The notes: generated from the sequence alone by a model not told the origin. DNA of 8,594 nucleotides from Desulfobacteraceae bacterium (GCA_007136525.1 SLGU01000222.1:1-8594); one strand, 5' to 3'; positions 1-7,592 are shown, counted from the stretch's first letter. Program-made: numbers and translations.

Positions 1-1038
1 GACCTCCAGAATGCCATTATCCGGTCTCTTGACACCCGGCATGCCAACAGGATCGGCATTGTCGCCATCGAACCGGATACCGGCCGGGTTCTGGCCATGG
101 TTTCGCACAACGATGACGACCCGGATCAGAACGCCTGCCTTGCGGCCGATCTTCCCGCCGCAAGCTTATTCAAGATTATCACGGCCGCCGCGGCCATGGA
201 AGCCGGCGGGTTTGAGCACCAGAGCCGGATGGCTTTCAACGGGGGAAAATTTACCTTGTACAGGCGGCAGCTGACGAACCAGGAAAACCGGTACACCAAC
301 TACTCGAACCTGAAAGCCGCCTTTGCGGAATCGATCAACCCGGTTTTCGGAAAGCTCGGAAAAAACGAACTGGGCAAAGAGGTCCTCGCCGATTATGGCC
401 TGGCGTATTATTTCAACCAGGACATTGATTTTGACCTGCCCGTGGGGCAAAGCACCCTGAAGATCTCCGATACACCATACAATTGGGCGGAAATCGCCTC
501 CGGCTTCAACCGGACCACAACCATATCGCCCCTGCATGCCGCGCTGATCACTGCGTCCGTTATGAACGGCGGGCGCATCATGGAACCGTCCATTGTCGAT
601 GTGGCGGCCAGGGAAAACCGGACGGTTTACCGGCGGCGGCCTGCAATGGCCGCGCGCGCGGTTGAACCGGGGACACTGGAAGGCCTGGACAAGCTCATGA
701 ATGCCACCATCACCCAGGGAACAGCAAGAAGCCTGTTTGCCGGGGCTTCAAGGGACCCGGTCCTGTCGAAACTTCACATGGGCGGGAAGACAGGCGCACT
801 CAACAACAATGCCAGGCAGATCCGTTATGACTGGTTTACCGGTTTTGCCCTGGATCCTGAAGGCTCGGGGAAAATCGCCATTGGTGTCATCGTGGCCCAC
901 AAGGAATATATCGGTAAACGGGCTGCCACATATTTCAGGCAGGCGGTGGCCGCTTATTTCAGAGACCGGCTGTCGTCCTCGGAAAGCGCGCAAAGGAAAA
1001 ACAATGTTACCGGTGAAAAAAAGAAAACACCTGCATGA
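1..1038 (+). CDS. Penicillin-binding protein, transpeptidase domain (5' partial)
   Basis: The frame is open from the first base of the window, so the start and any membrane anchor and N-terminal domain lie outside; 345 residues are visible. The three serine-transpeptidase motifs appear in order with normal spacing, counted from the window edge: SLFK (S55 nucleophile, K58), SIN (S111 to N113) and KTG (K263 to G265). A segment before the first motif, reading VAIEPDTGRVLAMVS, is typical of the start of this domain. The family cross-links peptide stems of peptidoglycan outside the cytoplasmic membrane; whether this is a class A or class B enzyme cannot be told without the N-terminus. The residue before the catalytic serine is Ala, where many family members have Gly. 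The last 35 bases overlap the next gene, pointing to co-translation with the GlmS-like protein. Family call is firm; exact subclass is open. Confidence 0.92.
   Translation, partial: DLQNAIIRSLDTRHANRIGIVAIEPDTGRVLAMVSHNDDDPDQNACLAADLPAASLFKIITAAAAMEAGGFEHQSRMAFNGGKFTLYRRQLTNQENRYTNYSNLKAAFAESINPVFGKLGKNELGKEVLADYGLAYYFNQDIDFDLPVGQSTLKISDTPYNWAEIASGFNRTTTISPLHAALITASVMNGGRIMEPSIVDVAARENRTVYRRRPAMAARAVEPGTLEGLDKLMNATITQGTARSLFAGASRDPVLSKLHMGGKTGALNNNARQIRYDWFTGFALDPEGSGKIAIGVIVAHKEYIGKRAATYFRQAVAAYFRDRLSSSESAQRKNNVTGEKKKTPA
992..997 (+). promoter_or_regulatory. Ribosome binding site that sets the start of the GlmS-like gene
   Basis: AAAGGA lies 6 bases before the ATG at 1004, inside the end of the penicillin-binding protein gene. 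It is the reason for choosing 1004 over in-frame ATGs further upstream (the first at 701), which would require about 100 codons of full overlap with a well-conserved transpeptidase domain. Confidence 0.7.
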
Positions 1039-4000
1039 GGGGATCCGCGCCATAGCGGCAACAATTATTCGCGTTGCAAGGAAGCTGAACAAAACGGTAT
1101 ATTTCGGGCGCAGTCTCCAGAATGTACCGAAAAACGCCCTTGTATTTTTTCCCTGCCACACCGACCGGCTTTCCTGCGGTTTCACAGGACTTATCGCATT
1201 CAACAGGGCCGGAAAACCAGCCCCTCCGGTCAACCCCGCGGATTTTCACGCCCGCCTCGACCGAACCGCTGAAAATACCTTTACAGCGTGCAGCAGCCTT
1301 TCTGCGGATGATTTCATCGCCGCCTATCTTGGTGGTGACGGTCATGTGTCCAACCTTCTGGAATCCATACAAAAACTGAAACAAAACCATTTTTTCCACC
1401 GCATTTATACGGACGCGGGCCTGTTTGAGGCCCTTTCCGGTTTCAACGCAGGGCTCGAAACCGTATTGCAGGCTGAATCCGGACATCTGGTCGCCCAGAT
1501 GGGCATTCTGCCCTCACAGCAGTTTGACGCCATGTCCACGCGCATCGAAAAACTCAAAGATGCCCAATGGTGCCTGAAAACGGAAATACTCGACAATGTC
1601 CTGCGGGTCAGGGTCCTTTCCGGCGACGAATCAAACCGCATGAACGCCATAGGCGTTTCCGCCGCAAGGCAGATCAATGCCGTTTTGAACAGCATTGATC
1701 GACTGGAGGTCCGCGGCCGGGATTCAGCGGGCATATCCCTGCTATTTGTGGTCGATGACAGCCATTACGCGGCTTTTCTGGATGAAATCACCGCAGCAGG
1801 CCTCTCCGATGCGTTTGCCCAACGGACGAACCAGGGTGTTTTGACCAACAAGGGGATCACCACGAACAGGGGAAACGGCCGCACCACCATTGCCATGACT
1901 TACAAGGTGGCTGCAGAAATCGGCTCCCTGGGCGACAATGTCCGTTTCATAAGGGACCAGATCCGGCAGGATCCCCTCTTCTCCGCCCTTATTCCCCTGC
2001 CCCGGGTTTATTTCACGGTCTCCGCCCATACCCGCTGGGCCTCGGTCGGCGCGATCACCGAGGCCAACTGCCATCCCGTGGACAACCGGATCATGACCCC
2101 GGTTTCCGGGCGGCCTGCCATCATCCATGTCTGCTTAAACGGCGATATCGACAACTACCAGGCATTGAAAGCGGACCATGAAAAAAGGGGGTTGCGCTTT
2201 TTCGAGGATATCACCTGCGACACCAAGATCATCCCCGTGCATATCGAGCACTACTGCAGACAGGGGCATGGCGTGGAAGAAGCGTTCCGCCTTGCGGTCA
2301 ATGACTTTGAAGGCTCCCATGCCATTACCATGCACACCGACCTGGCCCCGGGGAAATTTTTCCTGGCTCTCAGGGGAAGCGGTCAGGCCATATTCATCGG
2401 CCTTGCCCCGGACCATTACATCCCCACATCCGAAGTGTACGGCTTTGTCGAAGAAACATCACGCTTTCTGAAAATGGACGGGGAGGCCGTCAGCCCTTCA
2501 GGCCAGGAAAAAGGCATTACCGGACAGATATTGGTCATCGACCAGTCCGGCAAAGGCGGACTCGACGGAATCAAGGCCATGTTTTACTGCGGTTCCCCCA
2601 TACCGCTGAGCGACGGAGACATTCGCACAACCCAGTTGGTTTCCAGGGACATTGACCGCCAGGACTTCAACCACTATTTTCTGAAGGAAATTTCAGAAGC
2701 ACCGGCATCGGTGCGAAAAACCATGGCCAACCGCTGGAAGATTGCACACAACGAAGACGGCCGCTACTATGAAGTTCACCTGGATGACGCATGCATGCCT
2801 CAATCCGTCAGGTCGGCGCTTCTGGAAAACAAAATCCACCGGATTACCTTTATCGGGCAGGGCACCGCAGGCGTGGCCGCCCTGGTTTGCGCCAACCAGC
2901 TGCGCCATTACCTGGGAGACGGCGATATCCGGATTGAAGCCATGAAATCATCGGAACTCAGCGGGTTCATGATGGATGACAACCAATCCGCCGGCATGAA
3001 CGGCACCCTCCTGATACCCATCAGCCAGTCCGGCACCACCACCGACACCAACCGGACCGTGGACATGGTGGCAAAAAATGGCGGCAAAATCATCTGCATC
3101 GTCAACCGGCGGGACTCGGATTTGACGTTCAAAAGCCACGGGGTGATTTATACGAGCTCGGGCAGGGACATCGAGATGTCGGTGGCCTCCACCAAGGCAT
3201 TCTATTCCCAGATCATCGCAGGCGCCCTGCTCGGGCTTCACATAGCCGGATTGACAGGCAAGCGGGGGCGCCGTTTTATTTCAAACGAGATCAAAGAAAT
3301 GATCACGATACCCGGTATGATGGAAAACGTGCTTTCCATGACCGACGATATCCGGGCATCCGCCAACAGGCTGGCATTGCAGCGAACTTACTGGGCGGTG
3401 GTGGGTAGCGGGCCCAACAAGGCGGCGGCCGACGAAATCCGGATCAAGCTGAGCGAATTGTGCTACAAAACCATATCCTCGGATTACGTGGAGGACAAGA
3501 AGCACATCGATCTTTCCAGCGAGCCGTTGATCATTGTCTGTGCTGCGGGCACAAGGCGGGGGGTTTTGGGGGACATCGTCAAGGACACGGCTATTTTCAA
3601 GTCCCACAAGGCCCTTCCCGTGGTCATCTGCGATATGCACGAGGACCGGTTTGACCCCTATGCCGAAGATATCTTCCGCGTCCCTCAGGTCAGCGAGCAC
3701 TTTGCGCCCATTTTGAACACGCTGGTGGGGCATATCTGGGGCTACTACGCCGCACTGGCCATTAATGAAGGCTCCCGGTTCCTCTATGACTTCCGGGAGG
3801 AGATCCAGTCCATGATCCGGGCTTACACCACCGAGAATCTCGACATATTCGAAATCGCCCTCGAAGAAACCTTCCGGGAAAAAATCCTTCGATTTTACCG
3901 GGATTTTCGAAAAAAGCAGCAGGAAAACCGCCTGCCCGCCACCATGGGGCTCAAAGAAGCGACCAACCTGACGCTGCTGCTCAAGTATCTATCCGGCCGC

Positions 4001-4768
4001 CTGCCGGTCAATGACTTTGAGTTTGATTTCGGCGTCAAGGGGACGGCCAAGAACATGTTCGCCCTGTTTTTTGATGCACTGGGGGAAGCCATTAACGTCA
4101 TGGCCCGCCCGGTGGACGCCATCAAGCACCAGGCGAAAACCGTAACGGTTGGCACCAGCCGGATCGAAGAAAGGACCGAGGGGCTCCTGTTCGATATCCT
4201 GGCGGAAAAAGGCTTCGGCGTTGATCATCTCACCATTATAAACGTGATGGTTTTGCGCAATATCCAAAAAATCCTATCCGGCATCAAGGGCCTCACCCTT
4301 TACCGGGTATCGGGCGTGAACCTCCTGGGGGAGCCCACCGACAAAACCACCATTTCCGTTATCGAGAAACAGGGCACATCTGCATCCATCGCCTCGCGCA
4401 GCGAAACCGATCAAAGCCTCAAGGGCTCCAAGCGGATAATCGTCCGCCAAGGCAATATCTACCTTGGAAAAGGGCGAAAAGATGGCCGGTCCGTCCTGAT
4501 CATACCCGTCATCTCGGGTGATCCGGCTTACCCCAATATGATCGAGCACCTGCTTTTGCTTGAAGTCGCCTTTAAAACCGACGTGGAGCTGGCAACCCGT
4601 GTCAAGGCGCTCGGCGGCAAACACGAGCACATCAAGAACATCGTCCAGGAAAATTCCGTCCCATGGAAGGACGAATACCTGGACATGGTTCCCATGGATG
4701 AACTCTTTGGCCTTTCGGCGGAAAAAGTCGCAGAAATGATCGTTGCTAAAACGGGCAAAAAGGAATGA
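1004..4768 (+). CDS. Giant GlmS-like protein: class II glutamine amidotransferase plus two SIS domains
   Basis: The product is 1254 residues; ordinary glucosamine-6-phosphate synthase, which makes GlcN-6-P from fructose-6-P and glutamine for cell-wall precursors, has about 610. The glutaminase domain shows CGFTGLIA at C58, RGRDSAG at 237-243, HTRW with R344, the oxyanion-hole pair N379-G380 and D406. SIS1 has GQGTAG at 618-623, SQSGTTTDT at 674-682 and SVASTKAF at 726-733. SIS2 has E818 and H834, 16 residues apart as in E. coli GlmS (E488, H504), and K1045 in AKTVTV, matching K603. Odd points are 57 residues before the nucleophile cysteine, an insertion of about 150 residues (roughly 67-225), another of about 110 (roughly 925-1030), and about 205 unassigned residues after K1045. 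The usual Ser in the SIS1 GTS motif is Ala (A622). It is probably cytoplasmic; no signal peptide is seen. Aminosugar synthesis is likely, but the real substrate is unproven. Confidence 0.85.
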   Translation: MLPVKKRKHLHEGIRAIAATIIRVARKLNKTVYFGRSLQNVPKNALVFFPCHTDRLSCGFTGLIAFNRAGKPAPPVNPADFHARLDRTAENTFTACSSLSADDFIAAYLGGDGHVSNLLESIQKLKQNHFFHRIYTDAGLFEALSGFNAGLETVLQAESGHLVAQMGILPSQQFDAMSTRIEKLKDAQWCLKTEILDNVLRVRVLSGDESNRMNAIGVSAARQINAVLNSIDRLEVRGRDSAGISLLFVVDDSHYAAFLDEITAAGLSDAFAQRTNQGVLTNKGITTNRGNGRTTIAMTYKVAAEIGSLGDNVRFIRDQIRQDPLFSALIPLPRVYFTVSAHTRWASVGAITEANCHPVDNRIMTPVSGRPAIIHVCLNGDIDNYQALKADHEKRGLRFFEDITCDTKIIPVHIEHYCRQGHGVEEAFRLAVNDFEGSHAITMHTDLAPGKFFLALRGSGQAIFIGLAPDHYIPTSEVYGFVEETSRFLKMDGEAVSPSGQEKGITGQILVIDQSGKGGLDGIKAMFYCGSPIPLSDGDIRTTQLVSRDIDRQDFNHYFLKEISEAPASVRKTMANRWKIAHNEDGRYYEVHLDDACMPQSVRSALLENKIHRITFIGQGTAGVAALVCANQLRHYLGDGDIRIEAMKSSELSGFMMDDNQSAGMNGTLLIPISQSGTTTDTNRTVDMVAKNGGKIICIVNRRDSDLTFKSHGVIYTSSGRDIEMSVASTKAFYSQIIAGALLGLHIAGLTGKRGRRFISNEIKEMITIPGMMENVLSMTDDIRASANRLALQRTYWAVVGSGPNKAAADEIRIKLSELCYKTISSDYVEDKKHIDLSSEPLIIVCAAGTRRGVLGDIVKDTAIFKSHKALPVVICDMHEDRFDPYAEDIFRVPQVSEHFAPILNTLVGHIWGYYAALAINEGSRFLYDFREEIQSMIRAYTTENLDIFEIALEETFREKILRFYRDFRKKQQENRLPATMGLKEATNLTLLLKYLSGRLPVNDFEFDFGVKGTAKNMFALFFDALGEAINVMARPVDAIKHQAKTVTVGTSRIEERTEGLLFDILAEKGFGVDHLTIINVMVLRNIQKILSGIKGLTLYRVSGVNLLGEPTDKTTISVIEKQGTSASIASRSETDQSLKGSKRIIVRQGNIYLGKGRKDGRSVLIIPVISGDPAYPNMIEHLLLLEVAFKTDVELATRVKALGGKHEHIKNIVQENSVPWKDEYLDMVPMDELFGLSAEKVAEMIVAKTGKKE

Positions 4769-5307
4769 CACTGAAAAAAAACCATCTGCTCATCGGCGCC
4801 GCAATCGCGGTTGTCCTGACCGCGGCAATCGGATGGACCGTGTTTCATTACATGATCCGTGAAACACGGGTCATCGATTATGCGGACGAAGCATACACAT
4901 GGAATGCCCTTGCGGGAACCAGTCGCGGCGACTTGCTGGTCCGGGGTGAAAAGGTTGATGAAATACGGGATGACATCGAAAAATTGATACACGCCCTGAA
5001 CCGGTCGGACAGGGACCCGGAAGACTTCCGGGTCCCCGAAGGAAAAGAACCGACAGACCTCCCTAAACTGAAACTGCTGGACAGGCAAAAAGGTATGGTT
5101 ACGGTCGAAGTGATCAATGCGGAGATTCTGACCCAGCGAATGGGCTCAACGGGCGCCAGTGCTTTCCTCGCCGTAGCCACCTTTACACTCACGGAGCATG
5201 AGGGTATCGACGCGGTAAAATTTGTTTTCAAGGAAGGCGACCACGCCATACCGGGGATATACCACAGGGAGATGTTCAGACGGTACTGGAGAATCGATGC
5301 CCGTTAG
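4765..5307 (+). CDS. Single-pass membrane protein with GerMN-like extracytoplasmic domain
   Basis: This 180-residue protein starts in a 4-base ATGA overlap with the stop of the GlmS-like gene. The purine run before the ATG has essentially no spacer, so its translation probably depends on ribosomes ending the upstream gene. Residues 8-29 form one hydrophobic segment after a short Lys-bearing N-terminus, predicting an inner-membrane anchor with the rest outside the cytoplasm. Residues 55-160 resemble a GerMN domain: a helical segment (62-79), then a strand MVTVEVINAEIL (111-122), a GSTGAS turn (127-132), the helix ending in TLTEHEGIDAVKF (141-153) and a terminal strand with EGD. GerMN domains occur in spore-germination proteins and in envelope lipoproteins of non-sporulating bacteria; their biochemical role is poorly known. 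No lipobox cysteine is seen. The domain call rests on pattern resemblance and is moderate; the membrane anchor is firm. It ends the plus-strand unit. Confidence 0.65.
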   Translation: MTLKKNHLLIGAAIAVVLTAAIGWTVFHYMIRETRVIDYADEAYTWNALAGTSRGDLLVRGEKVDEIRDDIEKLIHALNRSDRDPEDFRVPEGKEPTDLPKLKLLDRQKGMVTVEVINAEILTQRMGSTGASAFLAVATFTLTEHEGIDAVKFVFKEGDHAIPGIYHREMFRRYWRIDAR

Positions 5308-5508
5308 AAAATGAAGGCGGGGAAGGGAAGGCCGGCGGGCCGGGTTGTTTTGTGGACTTGGTGGACTTGGTGGACTTGGTGGACTTGGTGGACTTGGTGG
5401 ACTTTATGGACTTTATGGACATGGTGGACGTGGTGGACGTGGTGGGCTAATCCGGGTGAAGATTTAAAACCCACCTGCTGAAGCGCTGATTAAGTATTCG
5501 AAATCCTG
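5308..5508. other. Convergent intergenic region (201 bp)
   Basis: This lies between the stop of the GerMN-like gene and the stop of the OppF-like gene on the other strand. Its main content is the 9-bp tandem repeat at 5352-5441. The G-rich stretch at 5316-5346 can form only a short 4-bp GGCC stem, and no strong terminator is evident for either strand. No convincing gene was found. Confidence 0.8.
5352..5441. repeat. 9-bp tandem repeat (minisatellite), 10 copies
   Basis: Ten head-to-tail 9-base units follow consensus GTGGACTTG. Copies 1 to 5 are identical. Copy 6 is GTGGACTTT, copy 7 ATGGACTTT, copy 8 ATGGACATG, and copies 9 and 10 GTGGACGTG; a partial GTGGGC follows at 5442-5447. Only unit positions 1, 7 and 9 vary, and the core TGGAC is never changed. 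The identical left half and diverged right half suggest recent slippage expansion on the left. It lies just after the stop of one gene and 67 bases from the stop of the convergent one, so copy-number change would not alter either protein. Confidence 0.95.
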
Positions 5509-6537
5509 CTACAGACTGGCATGCAGCGCTGTCGGCGCTTCATATAAATGGCATATCACCTTGCGCCCATCCCGATCCAGCTCTGCCGGCGGCACCCTGC
5601 GGCATACCGCCATCACCTCGGGGCATCGCGGATGAAAACGGCACCCCTCCGGTGGTGACGCAGGCGATGGGGTCTCCCCCCGCACAACGTTGTCTTCAAT
5701 TCTTTTCCCGCCTGCTACCGGTACGGCGGCGATCAGTGCGCGGGTGTACGGATGAAGCGGGTTTTGGACGATATCCGATGTTTTCCCGATTTCCACGATC
5801 TGCCCGAGATACATGACCGCCACCCGGTCTGCAATATTGCTCACCACGCTCAGGTCGTGGGAAATGAACAGGTAGGAAAGCCGGTGTCCTTTCTGGAGCG
5901 CCAGGAGCAGATTGATCACCTGCGCCTGGACGGACACGTCCAGGGCGCTGACGGCTTCGTCGCATATGATCAAATCCGGCTTCAAAGACAGGGCGCGGGC
6001 AATGCTGATGCGCTGCCGCTGCCCCCCGGAAAACTCGTGGGGATAGCGGAAAACGGCATCCGGGCTCATTCCGACCTCACCCAGAAGCCTTGCGGCATGT
6101 TCCTGCTTTGACCCCTCGATCATACCAAACTGCACCAACCCCTCGGTGATGATATCCATGACGTTCATCCGCGGGTTCAATGACGACATGGGGTCCTGGA
6201 AGACCACCTGGATGTGGCGCCTGAGCCGGTTCATCTGCCGCCGCCCCAGGGTTGTAATGGATTTGCCGTCAAACAGGATGTCCCCCGCGGTTGCCCGCTC
6301 CAGGCCCAAAAGCGTCCGGCCCAGGGTCGTCTTTCCGCAACCGGACTCGCCCACAAGCCCCAGGGTTTCGTTGCGGGAAATCATGAAAGACACATCGTCC
6401 ACCGCACGCACATGGCCCGCCGTCATCGAAAACAGGCCCCGCTTGATGGGAAACCAGGTTTTCAGGTTCCTGACGGCCAGAAGCGGCGTTTCGGCGCTAT
6501 GCGGATTCACCTTGCTGTTTTCAGATTTCAGCTTCAT
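5509..6537 (-). CDS. Oligopeptide/dipeptide ABC transporter ATPase, OppF/DppF type
   Basis: This cytoplasmic ATPase subunit of a peptide-type importer has 342 residues from the ATG at 6537. All nucleotide-binding motifs are present: Walker A GESGCGKTT (63-71), Q-loop Q114, signature SGGQRQR (170-176), Walker B LIICDE (189-194) followed by AVSALD, and H-loop H227. The C-terminal family domain has HPYTRAL at 262-268 and four cysteines (C299, C305, C312, C329), the pattern reported to bind an iron-sulfur cluster in some relatives. The OppF type rather than OppD is supported by gene order and by VSALDVSVQAQ. The 6537 start is preferred because AGGGA lies 10 bases upstream and the overlap with the preceding gene is then only 17 bases; a frame open to 6639 would add 34 residues without family resemblance. 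It ends the minus-strand unit; the transported substrate cannot be read from the ATPase. Confidence 0.95.
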   Translation of the reverse strand: MKLKSENSKVNPHSAETPLLAVRNLKTWFPIKRGLFSMTAGHVRAVDDVSFMISRNETLGLVGESGCGKTTLGRTLLGLERATAGDILFDGKSITTLGRRQMNRLRRHIQVVFQDPMSSLNPRMNVMDIITEGLVQFGMIEGSKQEHAARLLGEVGMSPDAVFRYPHEFSGGQRQRISIARALSLKPDLIICDEAVSALDVSVQAQVINLLLALQKGHRLSYLFISHDLSVVSNIADRVAVMYLGQIVEIGKTSDIVQNPLHPYTRALIAAVPVAGGKRIEDNVVRGETPSPASPPEGCRFHPRCPEVMAVCRRVPPAELDRDGRKVICHLYEAPTALHASL

Positions 6538-7570
6538 TTCTTTCTTGTCCCTGATCCGGCAAGTGTGGTTTTCCATTGCATGCCGCGGGGTTGTCGCCAT
6601 GGAGGAAGCATGCTGCAAAATGCCCGCCTGCGATTTCACAGAGGGCCGGCTTGTTCTTCCGGCAGATGTCCATCACATGCGTACACCGGTCCTGGAAATG
6701 GCAGCCCACCGGGTACCCGTACGGGGACGGCACCTGACCGGGAATTGAATTCAAATGCGTCTTTTGAACAGAAAGCCGGGGGATCGCCCCGAGCAGACCG
6801 ATCGTGTAAGGATGTGCGGGTTTGAAAAAAATATCATCCCGTGCGCCTGTTTCCACGATCCTTGAAGCATACATCACCGCCACGCGGTCGCACATCTCCC
6901 ATACCACGCCCATGTCGTGGGTGATGAGCAAAAGGGCGGTGTCGTTCTGCTTCATCTCCCGTATGAGCGAAAAAATCTGCGCCTGGGTGGTGACGTCCAG
7001 GGCGGTTGTGGGCTCATCCGCGATGACCAGCGATGGCGACAGCATAAGGGCCATGGCAATCATGATCCGCTGCTGCATACCCCCGGACAACTGAAATGGA
7101 TAGGCATGCATGCGTTCCGCCACATCCGGAATGCCGACCTTGGAAAGCCATGTTTGGGCATCGTCCCAGGCCTCTTGTCTGGATATGTTTCGGTGGAAAC
7201 GGATGCCTTCCACCATCTGCCGGCCGATCCTGTGCAGCGGCGAAAGGGCGGAGAGGGGCTCCTGGAATATCATGGAGATCTTTGCCCCGCGAATCCGCCG
7301 GAGGGCCTGCGGTTTTTCAACGATCAGGTCCCTGCCTTCAAACACAACCCGCCCGGAATCGATATGCCCCGGTGGTGAAGGGATAAGCCGGGTGAGTGCA
7401 AGCGCGGTCACCGACTTGCCGCATCCCGATTCCCCCACCAACCCCACGGACTCCCCCCGGTCAATGGAAAAGGTCACATCGTCAACCGCCTTGAACGATC
7501 CGTCATCCGTGTCGAATCGAACGGAAAGCCCCTGAATGTCCAGCAACGGCTGTTTTTTGTCCTGTTTCAA
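6521..7570 (-). CDS. Oligopeptide/dipeptide ABC transporter ATPase, OppD/DppD type
   Basis: This is the second ATPase of the importer, 349 residues, close to the usual OppD length. Motifs are Walker A GESGCGKS (46-53), Q-loop Q103, signature LSGGMQQR (161-168), Walker B LVIADE (181-186) followed by PTTALD, and H-loop H218. The C-terminal family domain has HPYTIGLL (253-260) and cysteines C290, C296, C303 and C321 in the C-x5-C-x6-C-x17-C arrangement, plus an extra C311. The start is TTG: there is no ATG or GTG in frame between it and the upstream in-frame stop at 7625-7627, and the ABC domain begins only a few residues later. GGGATGGA just upstream can serve as a weak ribosome binding site. 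A weak start placed after a terminator-like hairpin suggests lower output than the permease gene. It works as a heterodimer with the OppF-type subunit encoded next. Confidence 0.95.
   Translation of the reverse strand: MKQDKKQPLLDIQGLSVRFDTDDGSFKAVDDVTFSIDRGESVGLVGESGCGKSVTALALTRLIPSPPGHIDSGRVVFEGRDLIVEKPQALRRIRGAKISMIFQEPLSALSPLHRIGRQMVEGIRFHRNISRQEAWDDAQTWLSKVGIPDVAERMHAYPFQLSGGMQQRIMIAMALMLSPSLVIADEPTTALDVTTQAQIFSLIREMKQNDTALLLITHDMGVVWEMCDRVAVMYASRIVETGARDDIFFKPAHPYTIGLLGAIPRLSVQKTHLNSIPGQVPSPYGYPVGCHFQDRCTHVMDICRKNKPALCEIAGGHFAACFLHGDNPAACNGKPHLPDQGQERNEAEI
6548..6552 (-). promoter_or_regulatory. Ribosome binding site of the OppF-like gene
   Basis: AGGGA on the minus strand lies 10 bases before the ATG at 6537, within the last codons of the OppD-like gene. 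It supports the shorter start of the OppF-like protein. Confidence 0.45.
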
Positions 7571-7592
7571 TTGTCCATCCCGTGTGTTTGCG

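Noticed and set aside
701..1003. Upstream in-frame extension of the GlmS-like gene from ATG 701
   Set aside because: It would overlap the transpeptidase domain, including its KTG motif, for over 300 bases. The encoded residues resemble no family, and a good ribosome binding site precedes ATG 1004.
3281..4771. Several minus-strand open frames opposite the GlmS-like gene
   Set aside because: The plus-strand reading is supported by conserved motifs along its length; the opposite frames show no recognisable domain or ribosome binding site.
5330..5351. Possible terminator for the plus-strand unit (GGCC stem followed by GGGTTGTTTT)
   Set aside because: The stem is only 4 bp with a 4-base loop, and the T tract is separated and interrupted, so it is too weak to call.
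5352..5441. CRISPR array
   Set aside because: The units are 9 bp and directly adjacent with no spacers, which makes it a simple tandem repeat.
6538..6639. 34-residue N-terminal extension of the OppF-like protein
   Set aside because: It lies wholly over the conserved cysteine-rich end of the OppD-like gene in another frame. The ATG at 6537 has its own ribosome binding site and gives a normal family length.
6146..6825. Two plus-strand open frames of about 200 codons opposite the ATPase genes
   Set aside because: They are antisense to strongly conserved ABC motifs and encode low-complexity sequence rich in Arg, Pro and Ser. They reflect GC bias and are not treated as genes.
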